Shown here: in pieces, positions 34,885 to 43,806 of the stretch
Layout: each line of letters begins with the position of its first letter
How positions within the stretch are numbered: the first letter of the stretch is position 1
Assembly (NCBI RefSeq): GCF_040207875.1
Contig: NZ_CP157942.1
Location: forward strand, 248,001-312,000
Source: Wolbachia endosymbiont of Armadillidium arcangelii
GTDB lineage: Bacteria; Pseudomonadota; Alphaproteobacteria; Rickettsiales; Anaplasmataceae
DNA: 64,000 nucleotides
Reading direction: 5' to 3'
The notes under the pieces: generated by a model
Told to the model about the DNA's origin: nothing
Database searches by the model: none
Seen by the model: only the letters and a program-made list of their open reading frames with translations
Translations under genes and position numbers: made by a program

Positions 34885-35307
34885 ATGAAACATGGAATAA
34901 AAAAAAGTAAATTGTCTCGTTGTACCGAGCATAGATTATCAATGTTAAAGAATCTATCTATCTCATTAATTAATCATGAGCAGATTGTAACTACTTTACC
35001 AAAGGCTAAAGCACTTCGTCCATATGTGGAAAAGTTTATTACAATTGCTAAGAATAAGAATTCTTTACACGGTAGAAGGCTTTTGCTTTCACGTCTTCAT
35101 AATAGTAAGTTAGTAGTTGATAAATTATTAAACGTTTTAGCTAACCGTTATCAAGACCGTAAAGGTGGGTATTCTAGAATAATAAAATTTGGTACTCGAA
35201 AGGGTGATTGCGCTCCAATGGCAGTAATAGAGTTAATTGATAGGGATATTTCAGCAAAAGGTGAGATTTACAGTAAAAATAGAAAAGGAGGTAAAGTAGT
35301 TACATAA
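34885..35307 (+). CDS. rplQ: 50S ribosomal protein L17
   Basis: 140 residues. MKHGIKKSKLSRCTEHRLSMLKNL, ITTLPKAKALRPYVEK-like TTLPKAKALRPYVEKF, and GGYSRIIKFGTRKGDCAPMAVIE. Last ribosomal gene of the superoperon. Confidence 0.97.
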   Translation: MKHGIKKSKLSRCTEHRLSMLKNLSISLINHEQIVTTLPKAKALRPYVEKFITIAKNKNSLHGRRLLLSRLHNSKLVVDKLLNVLANRYQDRKGGYSRIIKFGTRKGDCAPMAVIELIDRDISAKGEIYSKNRKGGKVVT

Positions 35308-35336
35308 AGTTAATTATTATCGTAATTGTTCTTTTT

Positions 35337-35690
35337 ATGGCAAGTAGATTGCGCTACTTTGTAGGTTGCTGTGGTGAGTTGTTAGTTTTAGTATACTTAA
35401 AACTCAAGTTCTATAATGTTATAAAACGTCGTTACCGTTGTAAGTTGGGTGAAATTGACTTAATTGTATCTAAAAAAAAGGAGCTGATTTTTATAGAAGT
35501 TAAAACAAGTTTACTTGGAAAAGAAATACCGATATCTCATCTTCAATGTCAGTCTATTATAAATTCTTCTAAGTATTTCTTAAGTAAAAATCTTGATTTT
35601 TTAGATTATTCAGTCAGATATGATTTATGTTTTCTTTCCTTAAAGAGAAGACCTATTTATATAAAAAGTGCTTGGATTGAAGAGTGGTAG
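35337..35690 (+). CDS. YraN/UPF0102 family putative nuclease
   Basis: 117 residues. The family core is present: GELLVLVYLKLKFYNVIKRRYR, then KLGEIDLIVSKKKELIFIEVKT, which contains the E-I-D and E-V-K residues of the restriction-endonuclease-like PD-(D/E)XK fold. UPF0102 proteins are widespread and linked by homology to Holliday-junction-type nucleases, but their in vivo role is not established. It starts 29 nt after rplQ and may be read through from the ribosomal operon. Confidence 0.85.
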   Translation: MASRLRYFVGCCGELLVLVYLKLKFYNVIKRRYRCKLGEIDLIVSKKKELIFIEVKTSLLGKEIPISHLQCQSIINSSKYFLSKNLDFLDYSVRYDLCFLSLKRRPIYIKSAWIEEW

Positions 35691-35728
35691 CTGAAATAAT
35701 TTAGATTTACTAGAATAGGTAATTTTAT

Positions 35729-36280
35729 ATGAAAAGCAATAATTTAGTTTCATCTTATGCTAGAGCGCTGTTTTATGTCTCAGAAAATAAGCTAGGTACT
35801 ATAAGAAAAGAAGTAGAATTTTTATTGGCTTTTTTTAAAGATCAACATGATGTTTTGATATACCTATCCCATCCTATGACTTCTCTTGCAAAGAAAAAAG
35901 AGGCAATACTTTCTATAAATGAGAAATTGAGTGAAAACTTAGTGAAGTTTATTATGGTTACACTTGCAAATAAGCGCTCCCGTTTATTAATCCTTATATT
36001 AGAGAAATTCTTAAGTCTTGTAAGGGAAAGTGAAAATGAATTGGAAATCACTATAAAATCAGCAGAGGTTTTAAAGAAACCTGATATAAAAATAATTACT
36101 GAATCTTTGAGCTTTCTTGGTAAAATAATAAAAGTCAGTAATGTGGTTGACCCTTCTATATTAGGTGGTTTCGTAGTTAGGTATGGTTTTAATTTAATCG
36201 ATGCTTCGCTAAAAAGTTACTTAGATAGATTAGTTGATTTAAGTAAAATGGAAATATTAAAAGTAAGGAATTGTGTATGA
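35729..36280 (+). CDS. atpH: ATP synthase F1 delta subunit
   Basis: 183 residues, the peripheral stalk cap (OSCP). Typical start with SSYARALFYVSENK, a helical N-domain and a C-terminal LGGFVVRYGFNLIDASLKSYLDRL. TGA overlaps the atpA ATG (ATGA at 36277). Confidence 0.95.
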   Translation: MKSNNLVSSYARALFYVSENKLGTIRKEVEFLLAFFKDQHDVLIYLSHPMTSLAKKKEAILSINEKLSENLVKFIMVTLANKRSRLLILILEKFLSLVRESENELEITIKSAEVLKKPDIKIITESLSFLGKIIKVSNVVDPSILGGFVVRYGFNLIDASLKSYLDRLVDLSKMEILKVRNCV

Positions 36281-37818
36281 AGAACGGTATGAATTTTTCC
36301 GAAATAGAAAGTATAATAAGAGAAAAAGTTGAGACATTTGATAATCCTATAAAGCGGGAAAGTATAGGTAAAATAATTTCAGTAATAGATGGTATCGCAT
36401 TGGTTTATGGGCTGGAAAAAGCAAAGTTTGGTGAGAAGGTATTTTTTGCAAGCGGTGTAGAAGGAATAGTTCTTGATTTAGATCGTGATACAGCTGGAAT
36501 AGTTGTGCTTGGCAATGACCGTGATGTAAAAGAAGGGGAGGTTGTAAAATGTAGTGGCGATGTTGTACAAGTGCCTGTAGGTCATGAATTATTAGGGAGA
36601 GTTGTAAATGCGCTGGGCCATCCTATAGATGATGGCGGAGAAATTAGAGCCAAAAACAAAATGAATATAGAATCTAAAGCGCCAGGCATTATTGATCGCA
36701 AATCTGTGCATGAACCTCTGCAAACGGGAACTAAGATTATAGATTTGCTAATTCCAATAGGTAGAGGGCAACGTGAGTTAATTATTGGCGACAGACAAAT
36801 CGGGAAAACTACTATTGCGCTTGATACTATCATTAATCAGAAGAAGATAAATGACGAAGTAGAAAAAAATCAAAAAGTTTATTGTGTTTATGTTGCTATC
36901 GGACAAAAAATTTCAACAGTGGTAAAAGTGGTAAACAAGCTAAAAGAAAGTGGAGCATTAGAGTATACAACTGTAGTTGTCGCTAGTGCATCTGACTGCG
37001 CGCCTATGCAATTTTTAGCACCTTATACCGGTTGCACTATTGGAGAATTTTTCCGTGATAATGGAATGCATTGCTTGGTGGTATATGATGATTTATCTAA
37101 GCATGCTGTGGCATATAGGCAGATGTCTTTATTGCTCAGACGTCCTCCTGGTCGTGAAGCCTATCCTGGAGATATATTCTATGTACATTCTCGCTTGCTT
37201 GAAAGAGCTGCTAAAATGTCTGATGAAAAAGGACATGGGTCTTTGACTGCTTTGCCGATTATTGAAACTCAGGCCGGTGATGTATCTGCATATGTTCCAA
37301 CTAATGTGATTTCAATTACCGATGGGCAAATTTTTCTTGAGTCTGAGTTGTTTCACAAAGGATTTCGCCCTGCGGTGAATATAGGTTTATCAGTTTCTCG
37401 GGTTGGCTCTGCTGCACAATTAAAATCTGTGAAAAAAGTTGCTGGCTCTGTAAAGCTAAGTTTGGCTCAATATAGAGAATTGGAAGACTTTGCTAAATTT
37501 GGTTCTGATCTTGATGCTAGTGTTCAATTGTCGTTAGACAGGGGTAAATATCTTATTGAACTATTAAAGCAAAAACAGCATTCACCTATGTCAATAGAAG
37601 AGCAAGTAGTGCTCATGTATATCTTTTCTAATCTATATGATCAATTAAGTAAGATACAGATAAGCAGTATCAATAAATTCGAGTACAATCTTATCAATTA
37701 TTTTCAAACTGTGCATCCTGGAGTTTTAAAAAAGTTGTCAAGTGACATTAATGATGATATAAAAAATGATGTTCTTGGTATTGTGAGTGCTTTTGTTACT
37801 CAATTTAATTGCGTTTAG
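36277..37818 (+). CDS. atpA: ATP synthase F1 alpha subunit
   Basis: 513 residues from the ATG at 36277, chosen because it forms the ATGA overlap with atpH. A TTG six bases upstream and an ATG twelve bases downstream are alternatives. P-loop GDRQIGKT, YDDLSKHAVAYRQMSLLLRRPPGREAYPGD (alpha signature neighbourhood) and the SVSRVGSAAQ arginine-finger motif are present. gamma, beta and epsilon genes do not follow. Instead greA begins 9 nt later. Confidence 0.98.
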   Translation: MKNGMNFSEIESIIREKVETFDNPIKRESIGKIISVIDGIALVYGLEKAKFGEKVFFASGVEGIVLDLDRDTAGIVVLGNDRDVKEGEVVKCSGDVVQVPVGHELLGRVVNALGHPIDDGGEIRAKNKMNIESKAPGIIDRKSVHEPLQTGTKIIDLLIPIGRGQRELIIGDRQIGKTTIALDTIINQKKINDEVEKNQKVYCVYVAIGQKISTVVKVVNKLKESGALEYTTVVVASASDCAPMQFLAPYTGCTIGEFFRDNGMHCLVVYDDLSKHAVAYRQMSLLLRRPPGREAYPGDIFYVHSRLLERAAKMSDEKGHGSLTALPIIETQAGDVSAYVPTNVISITDGQIFLESELFHKGFRPAVNIGLSVSRVGSAAQLKSVKKVAGSVKLSLAQYRELEDFAKFGSDLDASVQLSLDRGKYLIELLKQKQHSPMSIEEQVVLMYIFSNLYDQLSKIQISSINKFEYNLINYFQTVHPGVLKKLSSDINDDIKNDVLGIVSAFVTQFNCV

Positions 37819-37827
37819 GTAGTGATT

Positions 37828-38322
37828 ATGACTTCATCTATTGTTAATAAATTTCCTATTACAAGGGAAGGTTTTGAGAATATGCAAGTTGAACTTGAAA
37901 AGTTAAAGGAAGAAAAACCTTCTATCATACAGGCTATTTCTGATGCTCGTGATCAAGGTGATTTATCCGAAAATGCAGAATATCATGCAGCACGAGAAAG
38001 ATTAAGTTTTATTGAAGGTCGTATAATTGAGGTAGAGAGTAAACTCTCACATGCAGAAGTTATAGAAGTAAAAAATTTGTCTGGTGATTCAGTAATGTTT
38101 GGCGCAACTGTGACGTTAAGCATGTTAAATGATGATAACAGTGAAGTTGAATATGTTTATAAGATTGTAAGTGGGTATGAAGCTGATGCTTCAAAGCAGT
38201 TGATCTCTACCGATTCACCACTCGGGAGTGCTTTAATTGGCAAAAAAGTCGGTGAGTATGTGGAAGTGATAGTGCCAAATGGAGAAAAATTGTATAAAGT
38301 AGTTAAGATTGAATTTAAGTAA
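37828..38322 (+). CDS. greA: transcription elongation factor GreA
   Basis: 164 residues from the ATG at 37828 (MTSSIVNKFPIT). A GTG two codons upstream is also possible. An antiparallel coiled coil carries the acidic tip (ARDQGDLSENAEYHAARER), which stimulates transcript cleavage by backtracked polymerase, and a C-terminal FKBP-like domain ends with the SPLGSALIGKKVGE motif. Directly downstream of atpA. Confidence 0.97.
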   Translation: MTSSIVNKFPITREGFENMQVELEKLKEEKPSIIQAISDARDQGDLSENAEYHAARERLSFIEGRIIEVESKLSHAEVIEVKNLSGDSVMFGATVTLSMLNDDNSEVEYVYKIVSGYEADASKQLISTDSPLGSALIGKKVGEYVEVIVPNGEKLYKVVKIEFK

Positions 38323-38325
38323 ATT

Positions 38326-38979
38326 ATGGTACAGGCCACTTATGCTTTAATGAGTCTACCTGGTATTTCTTCTGTGGAAGATGTATTAGAGGACGCTCGT
38401 TCTGGTAAATTGTTCATTTTAGTTGATGATGAAAGTAGAGAGAATGAAGGCGATTTGATTGTCTTAGCTGAGAAAATAAAGCCGGAACATATGGCCTTTA
38501 TGGTTAAATACGGTACTGGTATTGTATTTTTAGCCATGACAGAGCTTCATATGAGTAAACTAGATCTTGAGTTTATGAAGAGAAGTAATGTAGACGAAAA
38601 GATTGCTCCTCATACTGCATTTACTACATCAATTGATGCACGGTATGGTATCACAACAGGTGTTTCTGCTTATGATAGAACACATACGATACTTACCGCC
38701 ATTGATGAAAAGAGTACTAAGGACGATATTATCACTCCAGGGCATGTTTTCCCTATTATTGCAAGTGAAGGCGGGGTTTTAGCACGCAATGGTCATACTG
38801 AGGCAAGTGTTGAAATAGCAAAATTGGTTGGATCTAATCATGCGGCTGTAGGATGTGAATTAGTAAATGATGATGGCTCTATGATGCGCTTACCTCAGCT
38901 GCTTGAATTTGCTGAACAACATAAGATTAAGTTAATTACCATCGATAAACTTATCAGTTACATTAAAAAGTTAAACTAG
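38326..38979 (+). CDS. ribB: 3,4-dihydroxy-2-butanone-4-phosphate synthase
   Basis: Converts ribulose 5-phosphate to the four-carbon precursor of riboflavin. 217 residues, RibB-only length without the GTP cyclohydrolase II half. Landmarks are the DDESRENEGDLIVLAEK acidic loop, TTGVSAYDRTHTI, PGHVFPIIASEGGVLARNGHTEA and a C-terminal CELVNDDGSMMRLPQL. Riboflavin synthesis is one of the vitamin pathways Wolbachia retains and may share with hosts. Three nt after greA. Confidence 0.96.
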   Translation: MVQATYALMSLPGISSVEDVLEDARSGKLFILVDDESRENEGDLIVLAEKIKPEHMAFMVKYGTGIVFLAMTELHMSKLDLEFMKRSNVDEKIAPHTAFTTSIDARYGITTGVSAYDRTHTILTAIDEKSTKDDIITPGHVFPIIASEGGVLARNGHTEASVEIAKLVGSNHAAVGCELVNDDGSMMRLPQLLEFAEQHKIKLITIDKLISYIKKLN

Positions 38980-39050
38980 CATTTATAGATTCGTATAGTT
39001 TAAGTGTTGAAATGTAAAATTCCTGAAAGTTATACAAACAAGGAATTTCC

Positions 39051-40340
39051 ATGTCTAAGCTTTTTGTTTTACTGTTCTTTTTTGCATATTGTAATAGTGC
39101 TTACTCTGTTAGTATTATTAGAGATAGTGAAGTGGAAGCGGTAGTGAAGGATCTAGCGCAACCTTTATTTTCTGCTGCGGATATTGATAATGATCAAATA
39201 AAAGTTTTTATAGTTAATGATAGATCGATTAATGCTTTTGTAATTAACAATAACAGTATCTTCATTCATTTAGGGCTTTTGCAATATTCGACTGAACCTT
39301 ATGTCTTGCTTGGTATATTAGCACATGAAATTGCTCATATATCTGCTGGTCATGTATTACAAATGAGTAGTGCTATAGGTTATTTTCAATCAATAGCAAT
39401 GATTAGTTATATGGTAGGATTAGTTTCTAGTGTTGTCATTAACCCTCAGGTTGCTAGTGCAATCTTGCTTAGTGGTGTAACGCTTAGTTCAAGGTTATTT
39501 TTTAACTATTCTCAAGAGCAAGAGAGTGTAGCAGATGGCTATGCTTTAAGATACCTTGATGAATCTGGCTATGATAATTCGGGTATGAAAGAGATTTTTG
39601 ACTATTTTAAAAGTATTGAGTATGAGAATGCTGAAGAGTATTTCCGTACTCACCCACTTAGTGATAAACGCATATTTGCTGTACAGAATTATAAGGTTAA
39701 AAACAATATAAAACCAATTCTTGCAGATAAATTGCTGAAGTTTGAGCGTATGGTTGCAAAGCTAGACTCTTTTTTTACCCCTATTCATGTGTTATTTAAT
39801 AAATATGAAGATAATTCTAAGTATGTAAATGCTGTAATTGACTATAGGCAAGGAAAGATAGAAGAGGCTATTACTAAAGTTAATTCATTGATTCAAGAGT
39901 CACGCAATGATCCATACTTATATGAATTAAAAGCAGAGATGCTATACAAAGCTGGAAATTTAAGTGAAGCAATAAAAATGTATGAAGAATCACTTAGGTA
40001 TTTATCTGAGAAGAATAACTATTTAGTGAAACTTGCGTTATCTCACACTTTATTATTACACGGTGACATAGAGAAGGCAATTTTTTACCTGGAGCGGATT
40101 GCAAGCGTAGAAGCAAATAACGCTTTTGTCTGGAAGTATTTAAGTATTGCATATAAACGTAGTGCTGATATGGCAATGTATTATTTTGCTTTGACAAAAA
40201 AGGCTTGTATTGAAGGTAATTTAAAGAAATTTATGAAGTACGTTGAGTTAGCTGTTAAAACTTTACCGAAAGATAGCTCTTACTTGCTGCAAATTGAAGA
40301 TATGAAGCAACAATACACACAAAAACATCCTGATTTTTAA
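39051..40340 (+). CDS. M48 family periplasmic metalloprotease with TPRs (BepA-like)
   Basis: 429 residues. N-terminal signal peptide (about 1-19, YCNSAYS), zinc motif HEIAH at 92-96 followed by SAGHVLQ, third ligand Glu in QEQESVADGYALRYLDESGYD, then R-x-HPLSDKR. The C-terminal half (about 230-429) contains TPR-like helices (EAITKVNSLIQESRNDPYLYELKAEMLYKAGN is split between two repeats). The architecture is that of BepA/YfgC, which degrades or chaperones outer-membrane beta-barrel proteins. The exact role here is inferred. The stop is 1 nt from the convergent VirB2-like gene. Confidence 0.9.
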   Translation: MSKLFVLLFFFAYCNSAYSVSIIRDSEVEAVVKDLAQPLFSAADIDNDQIKVFIVNDRSINAFVINNNSIFIHLGLLQYSTEPYVLLGILAHEIAHISAGHVLQMSSAIGYFQSIAMISYMVGLVSSVVINPQVASAILLSGVTLSSRLFFNYSQEQESVADGYALRYLDESGYDNSGMKEIFDYFKSIEYENAEEYFRTHPLSDKRIFAVQNYKVKNNIKPILADKLLKFERMVAKLDSFFTPIHVLFNKYEDNSKYVNAVIDYRQGKIEEAITKVNSLIQESRNDPYLYELKAEMLYKAGNLSEAIKMYEESLRYLSEKNNYLVKLALSHTLLLHGDIEKAIFYLERIASVEANNAFVWKYLSIAYKRSADMAMYYFALTKKACIEGNLKKFMKYVELAVKTLPKDSSYLLQIEDMKQQYTQKHPDF

Positions 40341-40341
40341 G

Positions 40342-40677
40342 TTATTTTTCCCCACACTTGCTCAACATACTATCTTGTTTAATGCTATCGGGTATAATTT
40401 TCATTATAATCGCTTTGGCACCAAAAAATACACCACAAAACATACCTAAGGCAAAGAGAGCTGGCCATGGCATTCTGCCAAATATTGCAAGCAAAGCTGC
40501 ACCTATTATTACTACAGTCATAAGCGGTCCACCTATTCCCCAAATATAACCAATAATATTGCATATTACTTGGGCAGTTGTATCATCTATACCGTTAGCG
40601 GCACTTGCGTAACCTGAGAAAGAGAGAAATAACACTATACATAAAGCATCAAAAAACTTTTTTATTATATAGCTCAT
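40342..40677 (-). CDS. virB2: TrbC/VirB2-like type IV secretion pilin
   Basis: A 111-residue protein with a signal peptide ending ASA-A (about residue 27), a short mature N-terminus and two long hydrophobic helices (about 38-66 and 72-92) separated by a small polar loop with Gly-Arg-Met-Pro. This is the TrbC/VirB2 pilin layout. Anaplasmataceae carry several scattered VirB2 paralogues away from the virB8-D4 clusters, so an isolated copy is expected. It sits convergent to the M48 gene and upstream of nothing related. Pilin function is inferred from topology and family resemblance. Confidence 0.8.
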   Translation of the reverse strand: MSYIIKKFFDALCIVLFLSFSGYASAANGIDDTTAQVICNIIGYIWGIGGPLMTVVIIGAALLAIFGRMPWPALFALGMFCGVFFGAKAIIMKIIPDSIKQDSMLSKCGEK

Positions 40678-40770
40678 TCTTCTGCCTCCAAGTAATAAAC
40701 TAACGCGAATCTAAACCTATATATATTTATTTTAGGGTAAAACTTATAATTTGTCCACAAATAAGTGTTG

Positions 40771-41505
40771 CTACATGAATAGTCCACCATTGATGTTAAG
40801 CACATGCCCCGTTATATATTTTGCCTCATCGCTTGCTAAAAACAGGGCTCCTGCTGCTATTTCTTTCCCTGTTCCCATTCTTTTCATTGGGATATTATCT
40901 AATATTTTTTCCTTTTGTCCTTCATTTAAAACTTCGGTCATTTTAGTATCTATAAATCCAGGAGCAATACAATTTACTGTTATATCACGACTTGCAACTT
41001 CTTTTGCTATAGATTTACTCATGGCTATTACCCCAGCTTTAGAAGCTGCATAATTTACTTGCCCGGCATTGCCTGTTAAACCTACTATTGAGGAAATATT
41101 TATAATTCTTCCCCAATTATTTTTAATTAATTTCTTGCATGCTTCTCTATTTAGCTTAAATGTGGAGGTCAAATTAATGTCAATCACCTTTTGCCATACT
41201 TCATCTGTCATCCTCAGCAATAAACTGTCTTGTGTAATGCCTGCATTGCATATGAGCCCATCAAAGCCTTTCATCAATTCACTTGCTTTATTTATTAATT
41301 GATTTACCTCCTCAGCATTTGATAAGTCACAAGGAAGTACATGAATGTTTTTTTCATATTTTTTAGCAACTTCTTCGAGTACTTCTTTTTTTGTGCCAGA
41401 AATACATAAAGTTGCTCCGGCTTTATGCATAACTTCTACAATTGCCTGACCTATTCCGCCTGACGCACCAGTAATCAGAAATTTCTTGTTCTCTAATCTA
41501 AACAT
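40771..41505 (-). CDS. fabG: 3-oxoacyl-[acyl-carrier-protein] reductase
   Basis: A 244-residue short-chain dehydrogenase for the first reduction of fatty-acid elongation. NADP motif TGASGGIG, NAG in LICNAGITQD, catalytic Ser-Tyr-Lys in ISSIVGLTGNAGQVNYAASKAG, then SIAKEVASRDITVNCIAPGFIDT and the C-terminal GHVLNINGGLFM that is typical of FabG rather than other SDRs. No other fab gene adjoins. Confidence 0.95.
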   Translation of the reverse strand: MFRLENKKFLITGASGGIGQAIVEVMHKAGATLCISGTKKEVLEEVAKKYEKNIHVLPCDLSNAEEVNQLINKASELMKGFDGLICNAGITQDSLLLRMTDEVWQKVIDINLTSTFKLNREACKKLIKNNWGRIINISSIVGLTGNAGQVNYAASKAGVIAMSKSIAKEVASRDITVNCIAPGFIDTKMTEVLNEGQKEKILDNIPMKRMGTGKEIAAGALFLASDEAKYITGHVLNINGGLFM

Positions 41506-41874
41506 AATAATTTTTATATTACCTCAGCTCTTAACAGAATATTGACAGGCTTGCAATAGATTTTTTTCATAAATCATAACTTTCATTTAATAGAAACGAC
41601 AAAACTTACTTGGCAAACTTCCTTATTATTGAGAGTGAAGCTATATTTCAGTCTGTGCAGATAAAACGACAAAAAACTCAATATACTTGATGTTTAATTT
41701 TTTGCACTATGTGCACTCTATGTCTTTATAAAACTTTCACCTACATAAGCTAAAATGCGCTTATTAAAGCATTTAAGACAATAAAAAACGCCAATTAAAA
41801 AAAATAGATAGTAGCTGACAGGGTTTCTTTTGCCTTTTTCCTGTTTAGTAAATTTCTTAATGTTTATATGGAGG

Positions 41875-41912
41875 GTGTCATTCCAGTGCTCGACACTGGC
41901 ATCCAGTCTTTT
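41875..41912. repeat. Wolbachia-type palindromic intergenic repeat
   Basis: GGTGTCATTCCAGTG-CTCGA-CACTGG-CATCCAGTC. The CCAGTG/CACTGG arms form a hairpin at 41884-41900. The same core occurs twice, in opposite orientation, near 56.1-56.3 kb. It resembles the dispersed short palindromes I know from Wolbachia intergenic regions. Confidence 0.6.
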
Positions 41913-42123
41913 TGCGCAGTTCCATCAAAAAAGCGCTTTCGTTTTTACCAATTTAGTGCCTAATCTGGATTATATATAAAATCAAAGCCGTAAAGTTATA
42001 ATGAGCAAACTGGATTGATAAAAATGGTAGGAATACTCCTAGCTTAAAAAATGTAGTACGAACGGTAGAAGGATCTAAAAACAATCCTGTACAGCATTAT
42101 TTGATTATATTTGTAGGTACAAA

Positions 42124-42640
42124 ATGGGTATTTTTGATGTTTCAAAAGAAACGCTTGATATCTCAATCAGTAATAAACATCAGCGTATAGAAAATGTCGA
42201 GACAGCTATATCTGAGTTTATAAAGTCAAAAATGGCTAACGTATTTGTTAAGTTATGTGTAAACAGGGGGTTACGAAAAGCTTGTAATAAAATTATTACA
42301 AGAATATAACATAGTTGTTCATAGAGCTCACCCAAATCGGGTTTGCAAAAGCATGCAATCACTTTGCAAAGAGTGATAAATTAGATGCAAAATTATTAGA
42401 AAAATATGCTGAATTTATCACGAAGAATGATGAGATAAAAGAATGTATAGCTTCATAAAAGCATGAGGAATTGAAAGAGCAATTGAGCGCAATCTAAGCG
42501 ATATGGAAACAAGTGCCGTTTGCAACAGGAAAAGCCAGAAAATATATAGAAAGACAGATAGAATTTGCAAAAGAGCAAGTTAGGAAAGATATAGAAGAAC
42601 TCTGATCCTGATTTGAAGGAAAAAAGCGATACAATAGACT
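42124..42640 (+). pseudogene. IS110-type transposase remnant of a second subgroup
   Basis: It starts MGIFDVSKETLDISISN, the first conserved Asp block of the DEDD domain, then IENVETAISEFIKSKM. After that the frame breaks repeatedly. In successive frames it reads LLQEYNIVVHRAHPNRV, then SDKLDAKLLEKYAEFI, then KHEELKE, and SDPDLKEKSD. The order matches an IS110-family transposase N-terminal half, clearly different in sequence from the copies at 9.7-11.7 kb. Several frameshifts and stops make it non-functional. The catalytic serine half is missing. Confidence 0.75.
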
Positions 42641-42697
42641 TCTTGCATAACCCAAGGAAGCAGCTCAAAATTATAGAAAGAGGCAATAATATTTAAC

Positions 42698-42712
42698 ACT
42701 CCCTAAAGGAGT
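42698..42712 (-). terminator. weak hairpin after BON lipoprotein gene
   Basis: ACTCC/GGAGT arms of 5 bp with a 5-nt loop. It lies 45 nt beyond the stop of the minus-strand BON gene and is followed in that direction by an AT-rich stretch (GTTAAATATTATT). On the plus strand it is followed by TTTT. Direction uncertain. Confidence 0.35.
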
Positions 42713-42756
42713 TTTATTGCTTAGTTACACAACGCTAACACTCAAGTCAATTTTCA

Positions 42757-43350
42757 TCAATGACGCAATTTGCTATGTCTATACCTTACATAACTTACCA
42801 CTTGCTTCACTCCTTTTACTTTTCTTGCAATTGCTACTACAGACTTTAATTCCGCCTTGTTTTGAGCTATGCCCATCAAATAAACGACTCTATCAACTGT
42901 ATTAACGCTATAATTAATTGATTTAATATTTCTTTTTCCCAAAAGTCTTGTTCTTATCTCTGCTGTTATCATACCATCTACAGTAACGTCTAGCATAGAA
43001 GTCATTTGAATTGGTGTGACTCTTATTTCATTTATCACTTCTTTAATCTCTTTCTGCTGCCAAGCTATTTTTTCTGCTGTAAGTTGCTTTTCAGGACTAT
43101 CAACATTTCCAATGAGTAATACTCTTCCTTCACTCACTTTAACTTTTATGGATGAGAATAGTCCATGTTTTAAGAGCCCCCTATTGATTCTTATTACTAT
43201 AGTTGTATCATCAACAATGTTTCCCAAGGATTTATCTTGCATTGTTATTGCTGTAGCCGTTGCTGTTACCACTATACTACCCACAAGAGTCGTGCAGCCA
43301 TTCTGTGTAATCAGAAAAATTGCGAGTAAGAAGCTTGCTATTAATCTCAT
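42757..43350 (-). CDS. BON-domain outer-membrane lipoprotein (DolP/OsmY-like)
   Basis: 197 residues with a lipoprotein signal: hydrophobic helix then lipobox ending TQNGC, Cys19. Two BON domains follow: NRGLLKHGLFSSIKVKVSEGRVLLIGNVDSPEKQL is the first, in shorter form DTTIVIRINRGLL to LLIGNVDS, and TAEIRTRLLGKRNIKSINYSVN to VVYLMGIAQNKAEL the second. Dual-BON lipoproteins such as DolP bind anionic phospholipid and support outer-membrane integrity. Function here is inferred from the architecture. It stands alone, convergent with decayed sequence. Confidence 0.87.
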   Translation of the reverse strand: MRLIASFLLAIFLITQNGCTTLVGSIVVTATATAITMQDKSLGNIVDDTTIVIRINRGLLKHGLFSSIKVKVSEGRVLLIGNVDSPEKQLTAEKIAWQQKEIKEVINEIRVTPIQMTSMLDVTVDGMITAEIRTRLLGKRNIKSINYSVNTVDRVVYLMGIAQNKAELKSVVAIARKVKGVKQVVSYVRYRHSKLRH

Positions 43351-43567
43351 TATTAATTTCCAGAATTAGAGCTTTAATTAAGAAATATTAATAAGCTTTT
43401 TTTATTGTGTAAATACTATAAATTGAATAAATTTTAAATATTTTAAAGTGATTAAGACTTAGATTGAGTGAAGCCAGTGTTATTAGTTCAGTTTGTGACA
43501 CTGTAATCTATCTTTAAATTGCATAAGATGACAGAAATGGTTATCTATAAGTTACTGAAGGGCTCTT

Positions 43568-43649
43568 GCGGATATGGCGAAATTGGTAGACGTGCCAGGT
43601 TTAGGTCCTGGTGAGCTTGCTCGTGGGGGTTCAAGTCCCTCTATCCGCA
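43568..43649 (+). tRNA. tRNA-Leu (anticodon TAG)
   Basis: An 82-nt class II tRNA. Acceptor GCGGATA pairs with TATCCGC, the anticodon arm is CCAGG-TTTAGGT-CCTGG, the variable arm is long (TGAGCTTGCTCGT) and the T-arm GGGGG/CCCTC is near-perfect. Discriminator A, no CCA encoded. Confidence 0.95.
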
Positions 43650-43806
43650 CTTAAAGTCATGTGACTTGGGTTTTAAGGGAAAATTTATAATCACTTAATA
43701 CACTTTTGTTTGTATAAAAACCTGTTCTTAAGGATTGCATTTAACTTAGATTGTGGTAAAATAACCTTATTAAGATATAAATTAAAATATCAATTAATGA
43801 ATCATA

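Larger units (their letters stand above)
41506..42756. other. 1.25-kb decayed region
   Basis: No intact gene. From left to right: about 370 nt of AT-rich sequence with nothing I can name, a palindromic repeat at 41875-41912, and an IS110-type transposase remnant from 42124. A small hairpin lies at 42698-42712 before the BON lipoprotein end. Confidence 0.7.
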
